A DNA stretch of 45,353 bases from Nocardia arizonensis. Its GTDB lineage: Bacteria; Actinomycetota; Actinomycetes; Mycobacteriales; Mycobacteriaceae. A program made the position numbers and the translations under genes. Shown here piece after piece: positions 1 to 8,151 of the stretch. The number at the start of each line of letters is the position of its first letter. Positions within the stretch are counted from its first letter, which is position 1. The notes under the pieces were generated by a model that worked only from the letters and a program-made list of their open reading frames with translations, was not told the origin of the DNA and did no database searches. Where the stretch lies: positions 1 through 45,353 of the forward strand of contig NZ_LGYZ01000054.1 in assembly GCF_001310275.1 (NCBI RefSeq), read 5' to 3'.

Positions 1-1
1 G

Positions 2-337
2 TACGAGCGTGAGCAGGCCGCTTGGAGCCGTCTGACCTCGACCATCTCCATGGGCGCCACCATCGGCACCCTGGTCGGCGGCCTGTCCGGCGGCGCGGTG
101 GGTTGTGTCCTCGGCGGTATCGCCGGCGGCACCCTGGCCGCGGGCACCATCGGTGGCCTGTTCGGTCCGTTCATTCCGGCGGCCGCTGTCGGCTGCCTGG
201 TGGGCATCGCCGCCGTCGGCGCGCTTGGCACCATCACCGGCCAGATCCTGATCACCGCCCCGGTGGCCATCGCGGCGGCGATCCAGTACTTCACCACCAT
301 CAACCAGCCCTCCCTGAAGCAGGCCCCCGCGAAGTAA
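2..337 (+). CDS. Gly-rich hydrophobic protein, C-terminal part (5' end outside window)
   Basis: The reading frame is open from the first bases of the window and ends at TAA 335-337, so only the last 111 residues are seen and the true start lies upstream. An internal ATG at 50 is probably not the start, because the frame continues before it with ordinary charged residues (YEREQAAWSRL). The visible part is almost wholly hydrophobic, with dense Gly/Ala spacing (GGLSGGAVG, GGIAGGTLAAG) that suggests tightly packed glycine-zipper helices, and a short polar C-terminus (KQAPAK). This looks like a membrane-inserting or secreted envelope protein of the kind common in Nocardia. I do not recognise a catalytic domain and assign no function. 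Confidence 0.6.
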   Translation, partial: YEREQAAWSRLTSTISMGATIGTLVGGLSGGAVGCVLGGIAGGTLAAGTIGGLFGPFIPAAAVGCLVGIAAVGALGTITGQILITAPVAIAAAIQYFTTINQPSLKQAPAK

Positions 338-414
338 TTTCGTCGGTCGAGAAGGCAACGCCGGGGGTGGTTCGTCGCGAGACGAGCCGCCCCCGAGCGG
401 GTTCCGCGTATGGA

Positions 415-495
415 ACCGAAGTACAGGCGCAGCGGTCCATCGGAAGGGACGCCGTAAAGCTCTGACTGTGAGAGTGGGACGGCTGCGCCATTTTC
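415..495 (-). pseudogene. Relic of a DUF1214 C-terminal segment
   Basis: Read on the minus strand, 495 to 415 encodes about 27 codons (ENGAAVPLSQSELYGVP, then PLRLYFG) that align without gaps to the neighbouring intact protein (ETGIAALRSQFELNGVP, then PLRLHFG), with 16 of 27 residues identical. At DNA level 416-472 matches 666-722 over 57 bp without gaps, with 16 mismatches by my count, exactly 250 bp apart. The frame does not continue into recognisable homology on either side and has no start of its own. I read it as the remains of a second, mostly deleted DUF1214 gene copy. A functional small peptide is not excluded. Confidence 0.6.
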
Positions 496-520
496 GGGGC
501 GAAATCCGTTGGCGCGAAAT

Positions 521-1909
521 CTAATCCGTGCGGCGGAAGTCGCCCGGTCTCCAGGTGCCCTCGAACGCGGCTCGACGTGGACCGTAGACGCGCAGGTAGG
601 CGAACCAACCCCGGCCGGGTACGGTCTGGAGCCAACGGTGGTGCGCGTGGTCGGGGGCGGCGGGGCCGAAATGCAGGCGCAGCGGTTGGTGGGTCGGCAC
701 GCCATTGAGTTCGAATTGTGAGCGCAGTGCCGCGATGCCCGTCTCCGTTCGCACCTGTGACCTGGTGGCGGCGTCGTAGATGGTGATCGACCAGAAGAGT
801 TCGGCGGGCACCGGCTGGGGGATCTCCACGGTATAGGAGGCGCCGCCGTCGAGATAGTCGCCCTCCGCGTCGCGCACACCGAGCCAGTACAGCGATCCGG
901 TTCCGGCCCGGCGGCCGAACATGGCCGGGGAGGCGATGATCGCCTGGGCGAACCAACGGTCGCGGGCTTCGAGATCGATACCGGACGCGGTGCGGAAGTC
1001 GCCGTTGTCCTCCACGAGCCCCACCCATTCCCACCGGCGGTCCGGCCAGGCGAGCCGATCCGGGCGGGCGCTGGCGAAGGCCGAGACGAGCATGGCGTCA
1101 CGGCCGGTGCGCGCGGCGTCGGTGAGCAGTGCCGCCAGACGGTCCTCGGGGGCGAATGGCGTTCCGCGGCCGATGCCGAGATCGGTGAGCAGACCGTACA
1201 TCGGCGCGAATTCCTCGACGACCGGCTCCGATTCGAGCACGGTGTGCAGCACCCGCCAGAATTCGAGCCCGTCCTCCCAGTCCAGACAACTCCAGTCCAT
1301 CTCGGATCGGGTGGCGTCGACGAAATCGAGTGCGGTGCCGAGCGCGCCGAGTGGATGTATGCGCACTCGGCGCAGTGCCGCCAGCCCGTTGTCGAGGCCG
1401 CCGATGGGCAGTGCGCGCAAGGCGAGCAAGACCTTGTGGGAACCCGATCGAGCGAGGTGGGCGTCGGCGGGCAACTCGCCGTCGTATTCGGGCGGGACTA
1501 TGACGTATGTGCCGCCGGAGCCGCCGTCCGGGCCGGGAATGCCGAGATCGGTGACCCAGCGTTGGTGGTGGTCGTCGACGAGCCCGAGGTAGGGCCCTTT
1601 GGGCAGGCCGATGACCATGGGGCCGCCCGAGAGGTCCAGGACGGCCGCTCCGTAGGGGGTGTCGGAGTTGAGGGTGAAGCCCACGTGCCGCGGCCCGGTG
1701 GCGGCGATACCCATCGAGGCGTTGTCGGGCATACCCGCCGCCCGGTTGCCGTGGAAGATGCCCTCCATCGAGACCGTCGGATACCAGAACCGGTAGGCGA
1801 GAACGGCGCGCTGGAAATCGGTGTCCGCGCGTGCCCGCCGCGCTGCTTCCGGCGTCGGATATCCGTCGTGGAACGGGTATCGGGTGTCGGTGGATATGCC
1901 CGTGGTCAT
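521..1909 (-). CDS. DUF1254/DUF1214 domain-containing protein
   Basis: A 462-residue protein with the two-part layout of the family. The N-terminal DUF1254 part carries NSDTPYGAAVLDLSGGPMVI and the C-terminal DUF1214 part carries LFWSITIYDAATRSQV followed by FELNGVPTHQPLRLHFGP. The family is widespread and its biochemistry is poorly defined; no catalytic residues can be named. The start is ATG at 1909, with GGAAGGG about 8 bases upstream. The frame stays open for 132 more codons upstream, but that stretch is Arg/Pro-rich and unlike a protein domain. No signal peptide is evident. It stands alone on its strand, with a 410-bp region upstream and a relic of its own C-terminal segment just downstream. 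Confidence 0.85.
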   Translation of the reverse strand: MTTGISTDTRYPFHDGYPTPEAARRARADTDFQRAVLAYRFWYPTVSMEGIFHGNRAAGMPDNASMGIAATGPRHVGFTLNSDTPYGAAVLDLSGGPMVIGLPKGPYLGLVDDHHQRWVTDLGIPGPDGGSGGTYVIVPPEYDGELPADAHLARSGSHKVLLALRALPIGGLDNGLAALRRVRIHPLGALGTALDFVDATRSEMDWSCLDWEDGLEFWRVLHTVLESEPVVEEFAPMYGLLTDLGIGRGTPFAPEDRLAALLTDAARTGRDAMLVSAFASARPDRLAWPDRRWEWVGLVEDNGDFRTASGIDLEARDRWFAQAIIASPAMFGRRAGTGSLYWLGVRDAEGDYLDGGASYTVEIPQPVPAELFWSITIYDAATRSQVRTETGIAALRSQFELNGVPTHQPLRLHFGPAAPDHAHHRWLQTVPGRGWFAYLRVYGPRRAAFEGTWRPGDFRRTD

Positions 1910-2319
1910 CGGCGGCCCTTCCGTGGCGTATGCGGGAGGTCGCCGAGTACATTCGCATCGTGGCGGCCGGTCCGCGTCATCCGAATCGGGTGATCGTGGT
2001 GAATGCACCGGGGCGAGGGGATCAGGGGTGCTCGGGAAAGCTCCTCGCCCCGGTGCGATTCCAGCGCGTCGGCGGTCGACGTATGCGTGCCGTCCGCCGG
2101 TGGCTTGATTCGGACGAACATGATCGAGTGTACGAAACCGATCGGTCTGCGCGGTCGATTCGCCAGAAGTTCGCGGAAGACACCCGGGTGGTCGCGGTGG
2201 TGCCCGAATTGTCCGATGCTTAGAGTCGGCTGAGAAGGCGGCGCCGCGGACACTCCGGGACGCGGCGAGTCGTTGACATCGGTAGGACGGCCGCCCGGCC
2301 GACATCGAAGGAGTTGGTC
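1910..2319. other. 410-bp intergenic region with a 10-bp palindrome
   Basis: This lies between the divergent DUF1254 and YggT genes. Open frames on both strands here have atypical Arg/Pro/His-rich translations and I reject them. The one clear element is the perfect palindrome ACCGATCGGT at 2137-2146, which could be a repressor site. A TTGACA hexamer lies at 2273-2278, but I see no convincing -10 for the YggT gene at the expected distance. Confidence 0.35.
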
Positions 2320-2598
2320 ATGAGCCTCATCGCAACGGTGATCGGCTACGCCCTGACGCTGTTCATCATCGTGCTGATCGCGCGGATGATCCTGGACTGG
2401 GCCGTACTGCTCGGACGCACCACGACGCCCTGGGTGCTGCGCGCCCGCGACCTCGCGCAACGGGTCACCGAACCCGTCATCGCACCGGTGCGCAAGGTGC
2501 TGCCGCCGGTGCGCGCGGGCGGGCTCGCCATCGACCTGGCGTTCACGATCGTGTTCATCCTTGCGCTGGTGCTACGGTCGATCGCCTTCAGCCTCTGA
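2320..2598 (+). CDS. YggT family membrane protein
   Basis: A 92-residue protein with two hydrophobic helices, at about residues 4-24 and 70-90, joined by a basic loop (LLGRTTTPWVLRARDLAQRVTEPVIAPVRKVLPP). The TEPVIAPVRKVLPP segment and the RAGGLAIDLAFTIVFI pattern of the second helix are typical of the YggT family (PF02325). In actinobacteria YggT proteins are usually found next to sepF and divIVA; here the gene is isolated. I chose ATG 2320 over TTG 2314 because GAAGGAG ends 6 bases before the ATG. The exact role is unknown; members are linked to membrane and cell-envelope processes. Confidence 0.85.
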   Translation: MSLIATVIGYALTLFIIVLIARMILDWAVLLGRTTTPWVLRARDLAQRVTEPVIAPVRKVLPPVRAGGLAIDLAFTIVFILALVLRSIAFSL

Positions 2599-2623
2599 GG
2601 CCGGATCGGGCGGCGCCCGCCGT

Positions 2624-2932
2624 TCAGACGGGCAGGCCCTTGGCCGCCAGCGGCTCGCCGACGATGAGTTCGGCCCCGGCGATGAGTTCGCCCAGCACCG
2701 GGGTGGCCGCCGACATGGCCGCGCTGTCGCGGTGCGAGGCGAAGGCGTCCTCGTCGGCGTAGATCTCCGAGATCCAGAACAGTTCGGGATCGTCCTTGGA
2801 GCGGTTCAGTACGTACAGCAGCGTGCCCGGTTCGCCTGCGACCTGCTCGAATACCGGGCCGAAGGCGGCCACGAGTTCATCGGCTCGCCCTTGCTTCGCT
2901 TTGACCCGGGAGACCAAGGCAACCTGCGGCAT
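2624..2932 (-). CDS. ABM-fold (antibiotic biosynthesis) monooxygenase family protein
   Basis: A 102-residue single-domain protein of the dimeric alpha-beta-barrel ABM fold (PF03992). It opens with a beta strand and basic turn (MPQVALVSRVKAKQGRADEL), then the helix, EPGTLLYVLNRSKDDPELFWISEIYADEDAF with the conserved W/E strand, and the closing helix ASHRDSAAMSA. Family members oxidise quinol-type or polyketide substrates without a cofactor, or act as small stress-related oxygenases. Substrate specificity cannot be read from sequence. It is a lone gene on the minus strand, 142 bp downstream of the SDR gene, converging on the YggT gene with a 25-bp gap. Confidence 0.85.
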   Translation of the reverse strand: MPQVALVSRVKAKQGRADELVAAFGPVFEQVAGEPGTLLYVLNRSKDDPELFWISEIYADEDAFASHRDSAAMSAATPVLGELIAGAELIVGEPLAAKGLPV

Positions 2933-3074
2933 TCACGCGCTCCTTCGAAAGGTGCTGACGGGATGTCGGATTCGCGCTCCGACCGACCGCGACAGACTAG
3001 CACCGGAGAAGTACGCGTCCACCTCGGGCGGAAGTCCCGTGTCCGGCGCGGATTCGCGGGTGGGGCAACCTGTT

Positions 3075-3932
3075 TCAGTCCGGCGGATCGTTGCGCGGCA
3101 CGCGGCCGTCGATATCGGTGAATCCGTACTCGTCGGCGAGATCGGCCACCCGCCACGAGGTTCCGGTACGGGTCCGACGCGCGGGGTCGGTGGCGAGGGC
3201 GACCACCGCGCGGCCCGGGAAGTGTGGACTCTCGGCCGCGTTCAGGTCGAAGGTGCCTTCGCCCGGTAGGCGGACCAGTCTCCGTCCCTCGGCATCGGCG
3301 GGCACCATCGCGAGCAGTTCGGTGTTCACGATGCCCGGCCACAGCGAGACCACCGTGACCTCGGTGTCGGTGAGGTCGCGGGACAGATCGGCGGTGAGCC
3401 GGTCCAGCGCGCACTTGGCCACCCCGTACACCGCGTTGTGCATATAGCGCCGCGCGCCCGGTGAGGAGACATTGACCAGCAGGCCGCTCGACTCGATCAG
3501 CAGCGGTGCGGCGAATACCGCGGCGGCGTAATGGGACCGGACGCCGACGTCGAAGGTTTCGTCCCAGGCGGCGGGTGGCACCTCCCAGAACGGTTTGCCG
3601 AGCCACCGTGCGGCCGCTGGCGCGTTGTAGACATTGTTGACCAGGACATCGAGGCGGCCGTATTCGTCGCGCACGCGCTCGAACAGTCGCGCGACCGCGT
3701 CGTCGTCGCGGTGATCGCAGACGAAGGGGATGCCGGTGCCGCCGAGTTCGTCGATCTCGGCGGCGGTGCCGTGCACGGTTCCGGGCAGGCGACCGGGGGT
3801 GACCGTGCGACCGGTCACGAATACCGTGGCCCCCGCCGCTCCCAATTCCAGGGCGATGCCCTTGCCGATTCCGCGGCTCGCGCCGGTCACGACGGCGACG
3901 CTGCCGCCAAGTTCCTGAGGTATTCCGCTCAC
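3075..3932 (-). CDS. SDR family oxidoreductase (DHRS1-like)
   Basis: A 285-residue short-chain dehydrogenase. The nucleotide-binding TGASRGIG is at 16-23, the NN motif at 99-100, the catalytic Ser at 156/157 (VNVSSPG) and YxxxK as Tyr169-Lys173 in RRYMHNAVYGVAKCALDRL. That last stretch is characteristic of the DHRS1-like branch. It should reduce or oxidise a carbonyl/alcohol with NAD(P)(H); the substrate is not inferable. The start is GTG 3932. A TAATGT -10-like hexamer lies only 9 bases upstream on the minus strand, so transcription may begin very close to the start codon. It is divergent from the epoxide-hydrolase-like gene at 3988, with a shared KstR-like dyad between them. Confidence 0.9.
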   Translation of the reverse strand: MSGIPQELGGSVAVVTGASRGIGKGIALELGAAGATVFVTGRTVTPGRLPGTVHGTAAEIDELGGTGIPFVCDHRDDDAVARLFERVRDEYGRLDVLVNNVYNAPAAARWLGKPFWEVPPAAWDETFDVGVRSHYAAAVFAAPLLIESSGLLVNVSSPGARRYMHNAVYGVAKCALDRLTADLSRDLTDTEVTVVSLWPGIVNTELLAMVPADAEGRRLVRLPGEGTFDLNAAESPHFPGRAVVALATDPARRTRTGTSWRVADLADEYGFTDIDGRVPRNDPPD

Positions 3933-3956
3933 GACTTCGGGACATTACCGTGAAAT

Positions 3957-3970
3957 AGGAACACGTTCTA
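3957..3970. promoter_or_regulatory. KstR-like dyad in a divergent promoter
   Basis: AGGAACACGTTCTA has GAAC/GTTC arms and matches the rhodococcal/mycobacterial KstR consensus TNNAACNNGTTNNA at all positions except the first base. On the plus strand it sits in the spacer of a plausible promoter (TTACCG 3945-3950, 18 bp, TAAAGT 3969-3974). On the minus strand it overlaps the -35/spacer region before TAATGT. A repressor bound here would control both flanking genes. The identification as KstR is an inference from the motif alone. Confidence 0.45.
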
Positions 3971-3987
3971 AAGTTTTGGAGGCGCTC

Positions 3988-4953
3988 GTGGAAATGACGC
4001 ATCGGTTCGTGAGGTCCGGCGGGGTGCGGATGCACATCGCCGAACAGGGCGAGGGATATCCGGTGGTCTTCTGCCACGGCTTCCCGCACACCTGGTACAT
4101 ATGGCACCGCCAACTGTCTGCCGTTGCCGCCGCCGGATACCGGGCAATCGCTCCCGACCTGCGCGGATACGGTCGTACCGAGACCGCCGACGAGCCGGAT
4201 GCCTACACCAATCGCGCCGTCGTCGGCGACCTGCTGGCGCTGCTCGACGATATCGGCGCCGAGCGCGCCGTATTCGTCGGCCTCGATTTCGGCGCGGCCC
4301 TGGTGTGGGAGTTGGCGCTGCGGGCGCCCGAACGTCTCGGGGGAGTCGTCGTACTCAACAATCCGTACGCGCCGCGTCCGCCGCGCGCCCCCTCACAACT
4401 GTGGGCCAAAGCGGCGCAACGCCACTTCCTGCACCTGGACTACTTCCAGCGGCCCGGACCCGCCGATGTCGAACTCGACGCGAATCCGCGCGAATTCCTG
4501 GCCCGGGTCTATTACGCGCTCAGCGGCGAATACCACTATCTCGACACCTGGAGTCACCCGGCCGAGGGCACCGGATATCTCGACGTGCTGCCCCAGGCGC
4601 CCGCCCTGCCGTGGAGCTGGCTCACCGCCGCCGAACTCGACGTGCTCGCGGCGGAATTCGACCGCACCGGATTCACCGGCGGACTCGCTTGGTACCGGGC
4701 GCTGGATCGCAACTGGGAACTCACCGCCGCCTACGCCGATGCGAAGGTCACGGTGCCCGCGTATTTCCTCCACGGCGAACACGACACCGATATGGAAGGC
4801 TTCAGCGGACGTGATCCGCTCGGTGTGCTCCGCGCCTACCTCACCGACCTGCGCGGGGTCACCGAAATCGCCGGGGCCGGACATCTCGTGCAACTGGAAC
4901 GCACCGAACAGGTCAACGCCCTGCTCATCGAGCACCTGCGCGATCTGGTCTAG
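3988..4953 (+). CDS. Alpha/beta hydrolase, epoxide hydrolase-like
   Basis: A 321-residue alpha/beta hydrolase. The oxyanion motif HGFP is at 30-33, DLRGYG at 57-62, the nucleophile elbow VGLDFG with Asp100, the lid motif with Tyr236 (LAWYRALDRNW), and the acid/base pair Asp266 or Asp268 with His299 (GAGHLVQLE). An Asp nucleophile plus the lid Tyr favours epoxide hydrolase over esterase or haloalkane dehalogenase. I chose GTG 3988 because GGAGG at 3978-3982 is 5 bases upstream; TTG 3976 and ATG 3994 are alternatives. It is divergent from the SDR gene under a probable shared operator. Its stop overlaps the convergent SRPBCC stop through the sequence CTAG. Confidence 0.85.
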   Translation: MEMTHRFVRSGGVRMHIAEQGEGYPVVFCHGFPHTWYIWHRQLSAVAAAGYRAIAPDLRGYGRTETADEPDAYTNRAVVGDLLALLDDIGAERAVFVGLDFGAALVWELALRAPERLGGVVVLNNPYAPRPPRAPSQLWAKAAQRHFLHLDYFQRPGPADVELDANPREFLARVYYALSGEYHYLDTWSHPAEGTGYLDVLPQAPALPWSWLTAAELDVLAAEFDRTGFTGGLAWYRALDRNWELTAAYADAKVTVPAYFLHGEHDTDMEGFSGRDPLGVLRAYLTDLRGVTEIAGAGHLVQLERTEQVNALLIEHLRDLV

Positions 4954-5429
4954 CGGTAGTCGCGCGCCGGCTCCGTATAGTCCGACCACCGCGGCAGCGG
5001 CCGGTATTCGAGATAGGCGTCGAGCCGGTCGAGCAGGTACTGCCACCGCGGGCCGAGGATGGCGGCCTGTGGACGGCTCAGATGGCGGCGCACGAGTTCT
5101 ACCGTGGTGACCACGCCGACCTGGCCGAGCCGCATCTCCAGCAGCGACCCGTCGAGGTGCAGCACCAGTTCGTGCGGGGCCAGACAGTGCTCGACCCGCA
5201 CCGCCACGGGCCCGTTCACCGGACCGTCGAGCAGATCCACGGACAGATTGCCATTGCCGCCGCGCACCGTGCCGAGCCAGCGTCCGAGCTGGCCGCGATC
5301 GGTGCACGCCGACCAGACATCGAGTACCGGCTTACGGTAGGACCGTTGGTAGTGCAGCAGGACCCGCTCACCGCCCGCGGTGTCGTCGTGTTCGGGGCGG
5401 ACCTCGCCGAGTGTGGACATCGTGGTCAT
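4950..5429 (-). CDS. SRPBCC (AHSA1-like) domain protein
   Basis: A 159-residue protein with the START/Bet v 1-like layout: an opening strand with LLHYQRSYRKPVLDVWSACTDRGQLGRWLGTV, which is the usual AHSA1 entry, central strands (GPVAVRVEHCLAPHELVLHL) and a long C-terminal helix with GPRWQYLLDRLDAYL. Such proteins bind hydrophobic ligands in a deep cavity; the ligand is unknown. The start is ATG 5429, with GGAAGGA 7 bases upstream. It begins 21 bp after the stop of the fused E1 gene on the same strand, so the two are probably co-transcribed. Its stop overlaps that of the convergent hydrolase. Confidence 0.8.
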   Translation of the reverse strand: MTTMSTLGEVRPEHDDTAGGERVLLHYQRSYRKPVLDVWSACTDRGQLGRWLGTVRGGNGNLSVDLLDGPVNGPVAVRVEHCLAPHELVLHLDGSLLEMRLGQVGVVTTVELVRRHLSRPQAAILGPRWQYLLDRLDAYLEYRPLPRWSDYTEPARDYR

Positions 5430-5450
5430 GTCGCATCCTTCCGCCGCTGG

Positions 5451-7916
5451 TCAGGAATTGTCCTCCACTGTATTTCCACCTTCGCGCCGACCGAATCCGA
5501 ATCGCCGTAGGAAAGGACGGCGGGTGTCCGGTCGCGCGGCGTCGCCCGGTGCGGTGTCGGTCTCCCGGGTGTCCGTCCGCTCGATGTCGCCGAGAACGGG
5601 ATCGAGGGCGGTCGGCGCGGCGTCGGAGCGGGCGGTGTCGCCGCGGGCGGGATCGGGCCGCGGCGTCGCGCGGGGTTCTCGATCGAGCAGCGCGCGGGCG
5701 GCGGCTTCGATCGCGGCTTCGTCCATGAGCACGGTCGCGGCGGCGGGGCCGAGCGGGACGAAACTGTCCGCGCTGGTGACGCGGGTGATCATCCCGTCGA
5801 ATCCGGCGTCGACGAGTGCGGCGAGCACCGAATCCGAGACCGCGCCGCTGTGTCTGGTCTCGTCGGCGACGAGCACCCGTCCGGTCGCGCGCGCGTGCCG
5901 AAGCAGGTCGGCGACGGGGAGCGGGTTGAGCCAGCGCAGATCGAGCACGCGCGTTCCCACGCCATCGGCCGCGAGCCGATCGGCCACGCGCATACTCATC
6001 GGCACGCCGTTGCCGAAACTCACCACGGTCAGATCCTCGCCGTCGCCGTACACTCGTGCCCGACCGACCTCGATATGGTCGACCCCCGACGCGGGCGCGC
6101 ACCACGCACCGTCGCCCGGATGCAGGTCGCGCGTGTGGTAGAGCGCGATCGGCTCGAGGAACACACAGACCCGGCCGTCGACCCGCGCCGCCGACACGCA
6201 GGTCCGCAACATGGCCGCGGCATCGTCCGCGCGCGCGGGCACCGCGACGATCACCCCGGGGATATCCCGCAGTGCCGCAACGGAATTGTCATTGTGGAAG
6301 TGCCCACCGAAACCCTTCTGGTACGCGAGGCCCGCGACGCGCACCACCATCGGGTTGCGATAGCGCCCGGACGAGAAGAACGACAGCGTGGCCGCCTCCC
6401 CGCGAATCTGGTCGAGCGCATTGTGTACGTAGGCCAGATACTGGATTTCCGGAATCGGCACGAACCCCGCGAGCCCCGCTCCGAGCGCCGTCCCCAGAAT
6501 GCTCTGCTCATCGAGCAAGGTATCGAATACCCGACGCGCTCCGAACCGCTTCCGCAGCCCCTTGGTCACGCCGTACACCCCGCCCTTGCGCCCGACGTCC
6601 TCCCCGAAGACCAGGACGTCGGCATCACGCGCCAGAAGTTCGGCGAGCGTGTGATCGACCGCCTGCGCCAATGTCATGGGTTCGCTCGCGCCGCGGAGGT
6701 TCGGCTCGGCCTTGTCGGCGCCGCGCGTCGCCGATTCCGAGCGAGAAGCCGGTGGCACCGCTTCGGGGCGTGCGCACGGGCGCAGCACGTCGGCGCGAAC
6801 GGCGTCGGGGTGCGCGGGTGCGAGCGTGGCGGTCACGGCGGCGGCGGAATCCTGAGTCGGTGCGCCGAGGACGGATTCGGTCGCGTCGGCCACCGCGCGG
6901 GCGATGTCGTCGTAGCGTCGCACGACGTCGCTCACGGTGGTGATGCCGGAGGCGACGAGCAGCCGCGCGGTGGCCGTGACCGGGTCGCGGGCGAGGTCCG
7001 CCGCTATCCGGGCGGGCGCGCGGTAGGCGGATTCGACATCGGAGCCCGCGTGGCCGAGCAGGCGCACGGTGCGAAGGCGGAGGAAGGCGGGTCGGCGGTT
7101 CGCGCGGACCCAGTCGGCGGCGCGAGCGGATTCGGTGAGGGCGTCGAGCGGGTCGCAGCCGTCGGCGTCGAAGTAGCGCAGCCCGGGGCGGTTGCCGTAG
7201 GCGGCCTCGATCCAGTCGGGCGGGGTGGGGACGCTGATGCCTATGCCATTGTCCTCGCACACGAACAGCACCGGCACCGCGATGCCCTGGTGGGCGGTGT
7301 GCACGGCGGTATTGATCGCGCCCGCGGCGGTGCTGTGATTGGCCGAGGCGTCACCGAAACTGCACAGCACCACCGAATCCGGGGGCCAGGTACTCGTAAT
7401 CCCCAGTCGCGCCGCACGTTCGAGTGCGAAGGCGAGTCCGACCGCGCGCGGCAGATGCGAGGCGATGGTCGAGGTCTGCGGAATGACGTGCGCCGGCGCG
7501 CTGCCGAAAACCTTGTGCCTGCCACCGGATATCGGGTCCGCGGCCGCGGCGACCACGCCGAGCAATACCGCGCGTATCGGATCGAGTCCGCCCACCCGCC
7601 GTGTGCGGTGCACGAAGAACGCGCCCGAACGATAGTGCAGCAGTGCGGGATCGGTGACCCGCAGCGCCGCCGACAATGCCGCGTTGCCCTCGTGCCCGGA
7701 CGATCCGATGCTGTAGTACCCCTTCCGCTGTTCCCCGAGTCGCCACGCCGCCAGGTCGAGATGCCGACTGGTCACCTGCGCCTCGAACAATTCCAGCAGC
7801 GTCGCCCCCGACAAGCCCGGCGCCACATCCTCCCGCCGCGAGCGCGGCGCGAGTACGGAAAGCGCCGACACCTCCGCCCGCCACCGTCGATCGAGCTCAC
7901 CGTGCAGATCGATCAC
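5451..7916 (-). CDS. Single-chain E1 alpha-beta 2-oxoacid dehydrogenase (thiamine diphosphate dependent)
   Basis: An 821-residue fusion. Residues 1 to about 370 are the E1 alpha domain, with the ThDP/Mg motif starting at GDASANHS (188) and ending at CEDNG (220-224). A Pro/Ala/Arg-rich linker spans about 370-412. Residues 413 to about 755 are E1 beta, with VFGEDVGRKGGVYGVT, DEQSILGTALGAGLAG, HNDNS and VADETRHSGAVSD. The last 65 or so residues are an Asp/Thr/Arg-rich tail that looks disordered. The enzyme should decarboxylate a 2-oxo acid (branched-chain or pyruvate-like) and pass the acyl group to an E2. No E2 or E3 gene is in the window. I chose GTG 7916 because AAGGGG is 6 bases upstream and because the family fold begins there; the upstream open frame is low complexity. 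Confidence 0.85.
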   Translation of the reverse strand: MIDLHGELDRRWRAEVSALSVLAPRSRREDVAPGLSGATLLELFEAQVTSRHLDLAAWRLGEQRKGYYSIGSSGHEGNAALSAALRVTDPALLHYRSGAFFVHRTRRVGGLDPIRAVLLGVVAAAADPISGGRHKVFGSAPAHVIPQTSTIASHLPRAVGLAFALERAARLGITSTWPPDSVVLCSFGDASANHSTAAGAINTAVHTAHQGIAVPVLFVCEDNGIGISVPTPPDWIEAAYGNRPGLRYFDADGCDPLDALTESARAADWVRANRRPAFLRLRTVRLLGHAGSDVESAYRAPARIAADLARDPVTATARLLVASGITTVSDVVRRYDDIARAVADATESVLGAPTQDSAAAVTATLAPAHPDAVRADVLRPCARPEAVPPASRSESATRGADKAEPNLRGASEPMTLAQAVDHTLAELLARDADVLVFGEDVGRKGGVYGVTKGLRKRFGARRVFDTLLDEQSILGTALGAGLAGFVPIPEIQYLAYVHNALDQIRGEAATLSFFSSGRYRNPMVVRVAGLAYQKGFGGHFHNDNSVAALRDIPGVIVAVPARADDAAAMLRTCVSAARVDGRVCVFLEPIALYHTRDLHPGDGAWCAPASGVDHIEVGRARVYGDGEDLTVVSFGNGVPMSMRVADRLAADGVGTRVLDLRWLNPLPVADLLRHARATGRVLVADETRHSGAVSDSVLAALVDAGFDGMITRVTSADSFVPLGPAAATVLMDEAAIEAAARALLDREPRATPRPDPARGDTARSDAAPTALDPVLGDIERTDTRETDTAPGDAARPDTRRPFLRRFGFGRREGGNTVEDNS

Positions 7917-8151
7917 CCCACACCCCTTCGTGACACATTCCCGGACGCAGCGCCCGACCACGGCACACGAGGTCGAATGGTATCCGGCGAGTCGTGACCG
8001 ATACCGCCGACGCGCGTGACTCCGCGGGTCGTCCGCTGCCTCGATCCGATGTCGACACTCGCGCGTCCGATTCCTCGCGCACCGCCCGCGCCGCCGCGTC
8101 CGTGGTCCGAGGACCGGTCGCCGGATGCGCAACCCTCCTCGGGGCCTACCG

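Noticed and set aside
1831..2223. Plus-strand frame of 130 codons upstream of the YggT gene
   Set aside because: Most of it is antisense to the DUF1254 gene, and the rest has no start signal or known domain.
1910..2305. N-terminal extension of the DUF1254 protein by 132 codons
   Set aside because: The added sequence is Arg/Pro/Ser-rich and unstructured, while ATG 1909 has a good Shine-Dalgarno at normal spacing.
5850..7997. Long plus-strand open frame (715 codons) opposite the fused E1 gene
   Set aside because: Its translation is His/Arg/Gly-rich with no recognisable domain. It mirrors a well-supported E1 gene, as is common in high-GC DNA.
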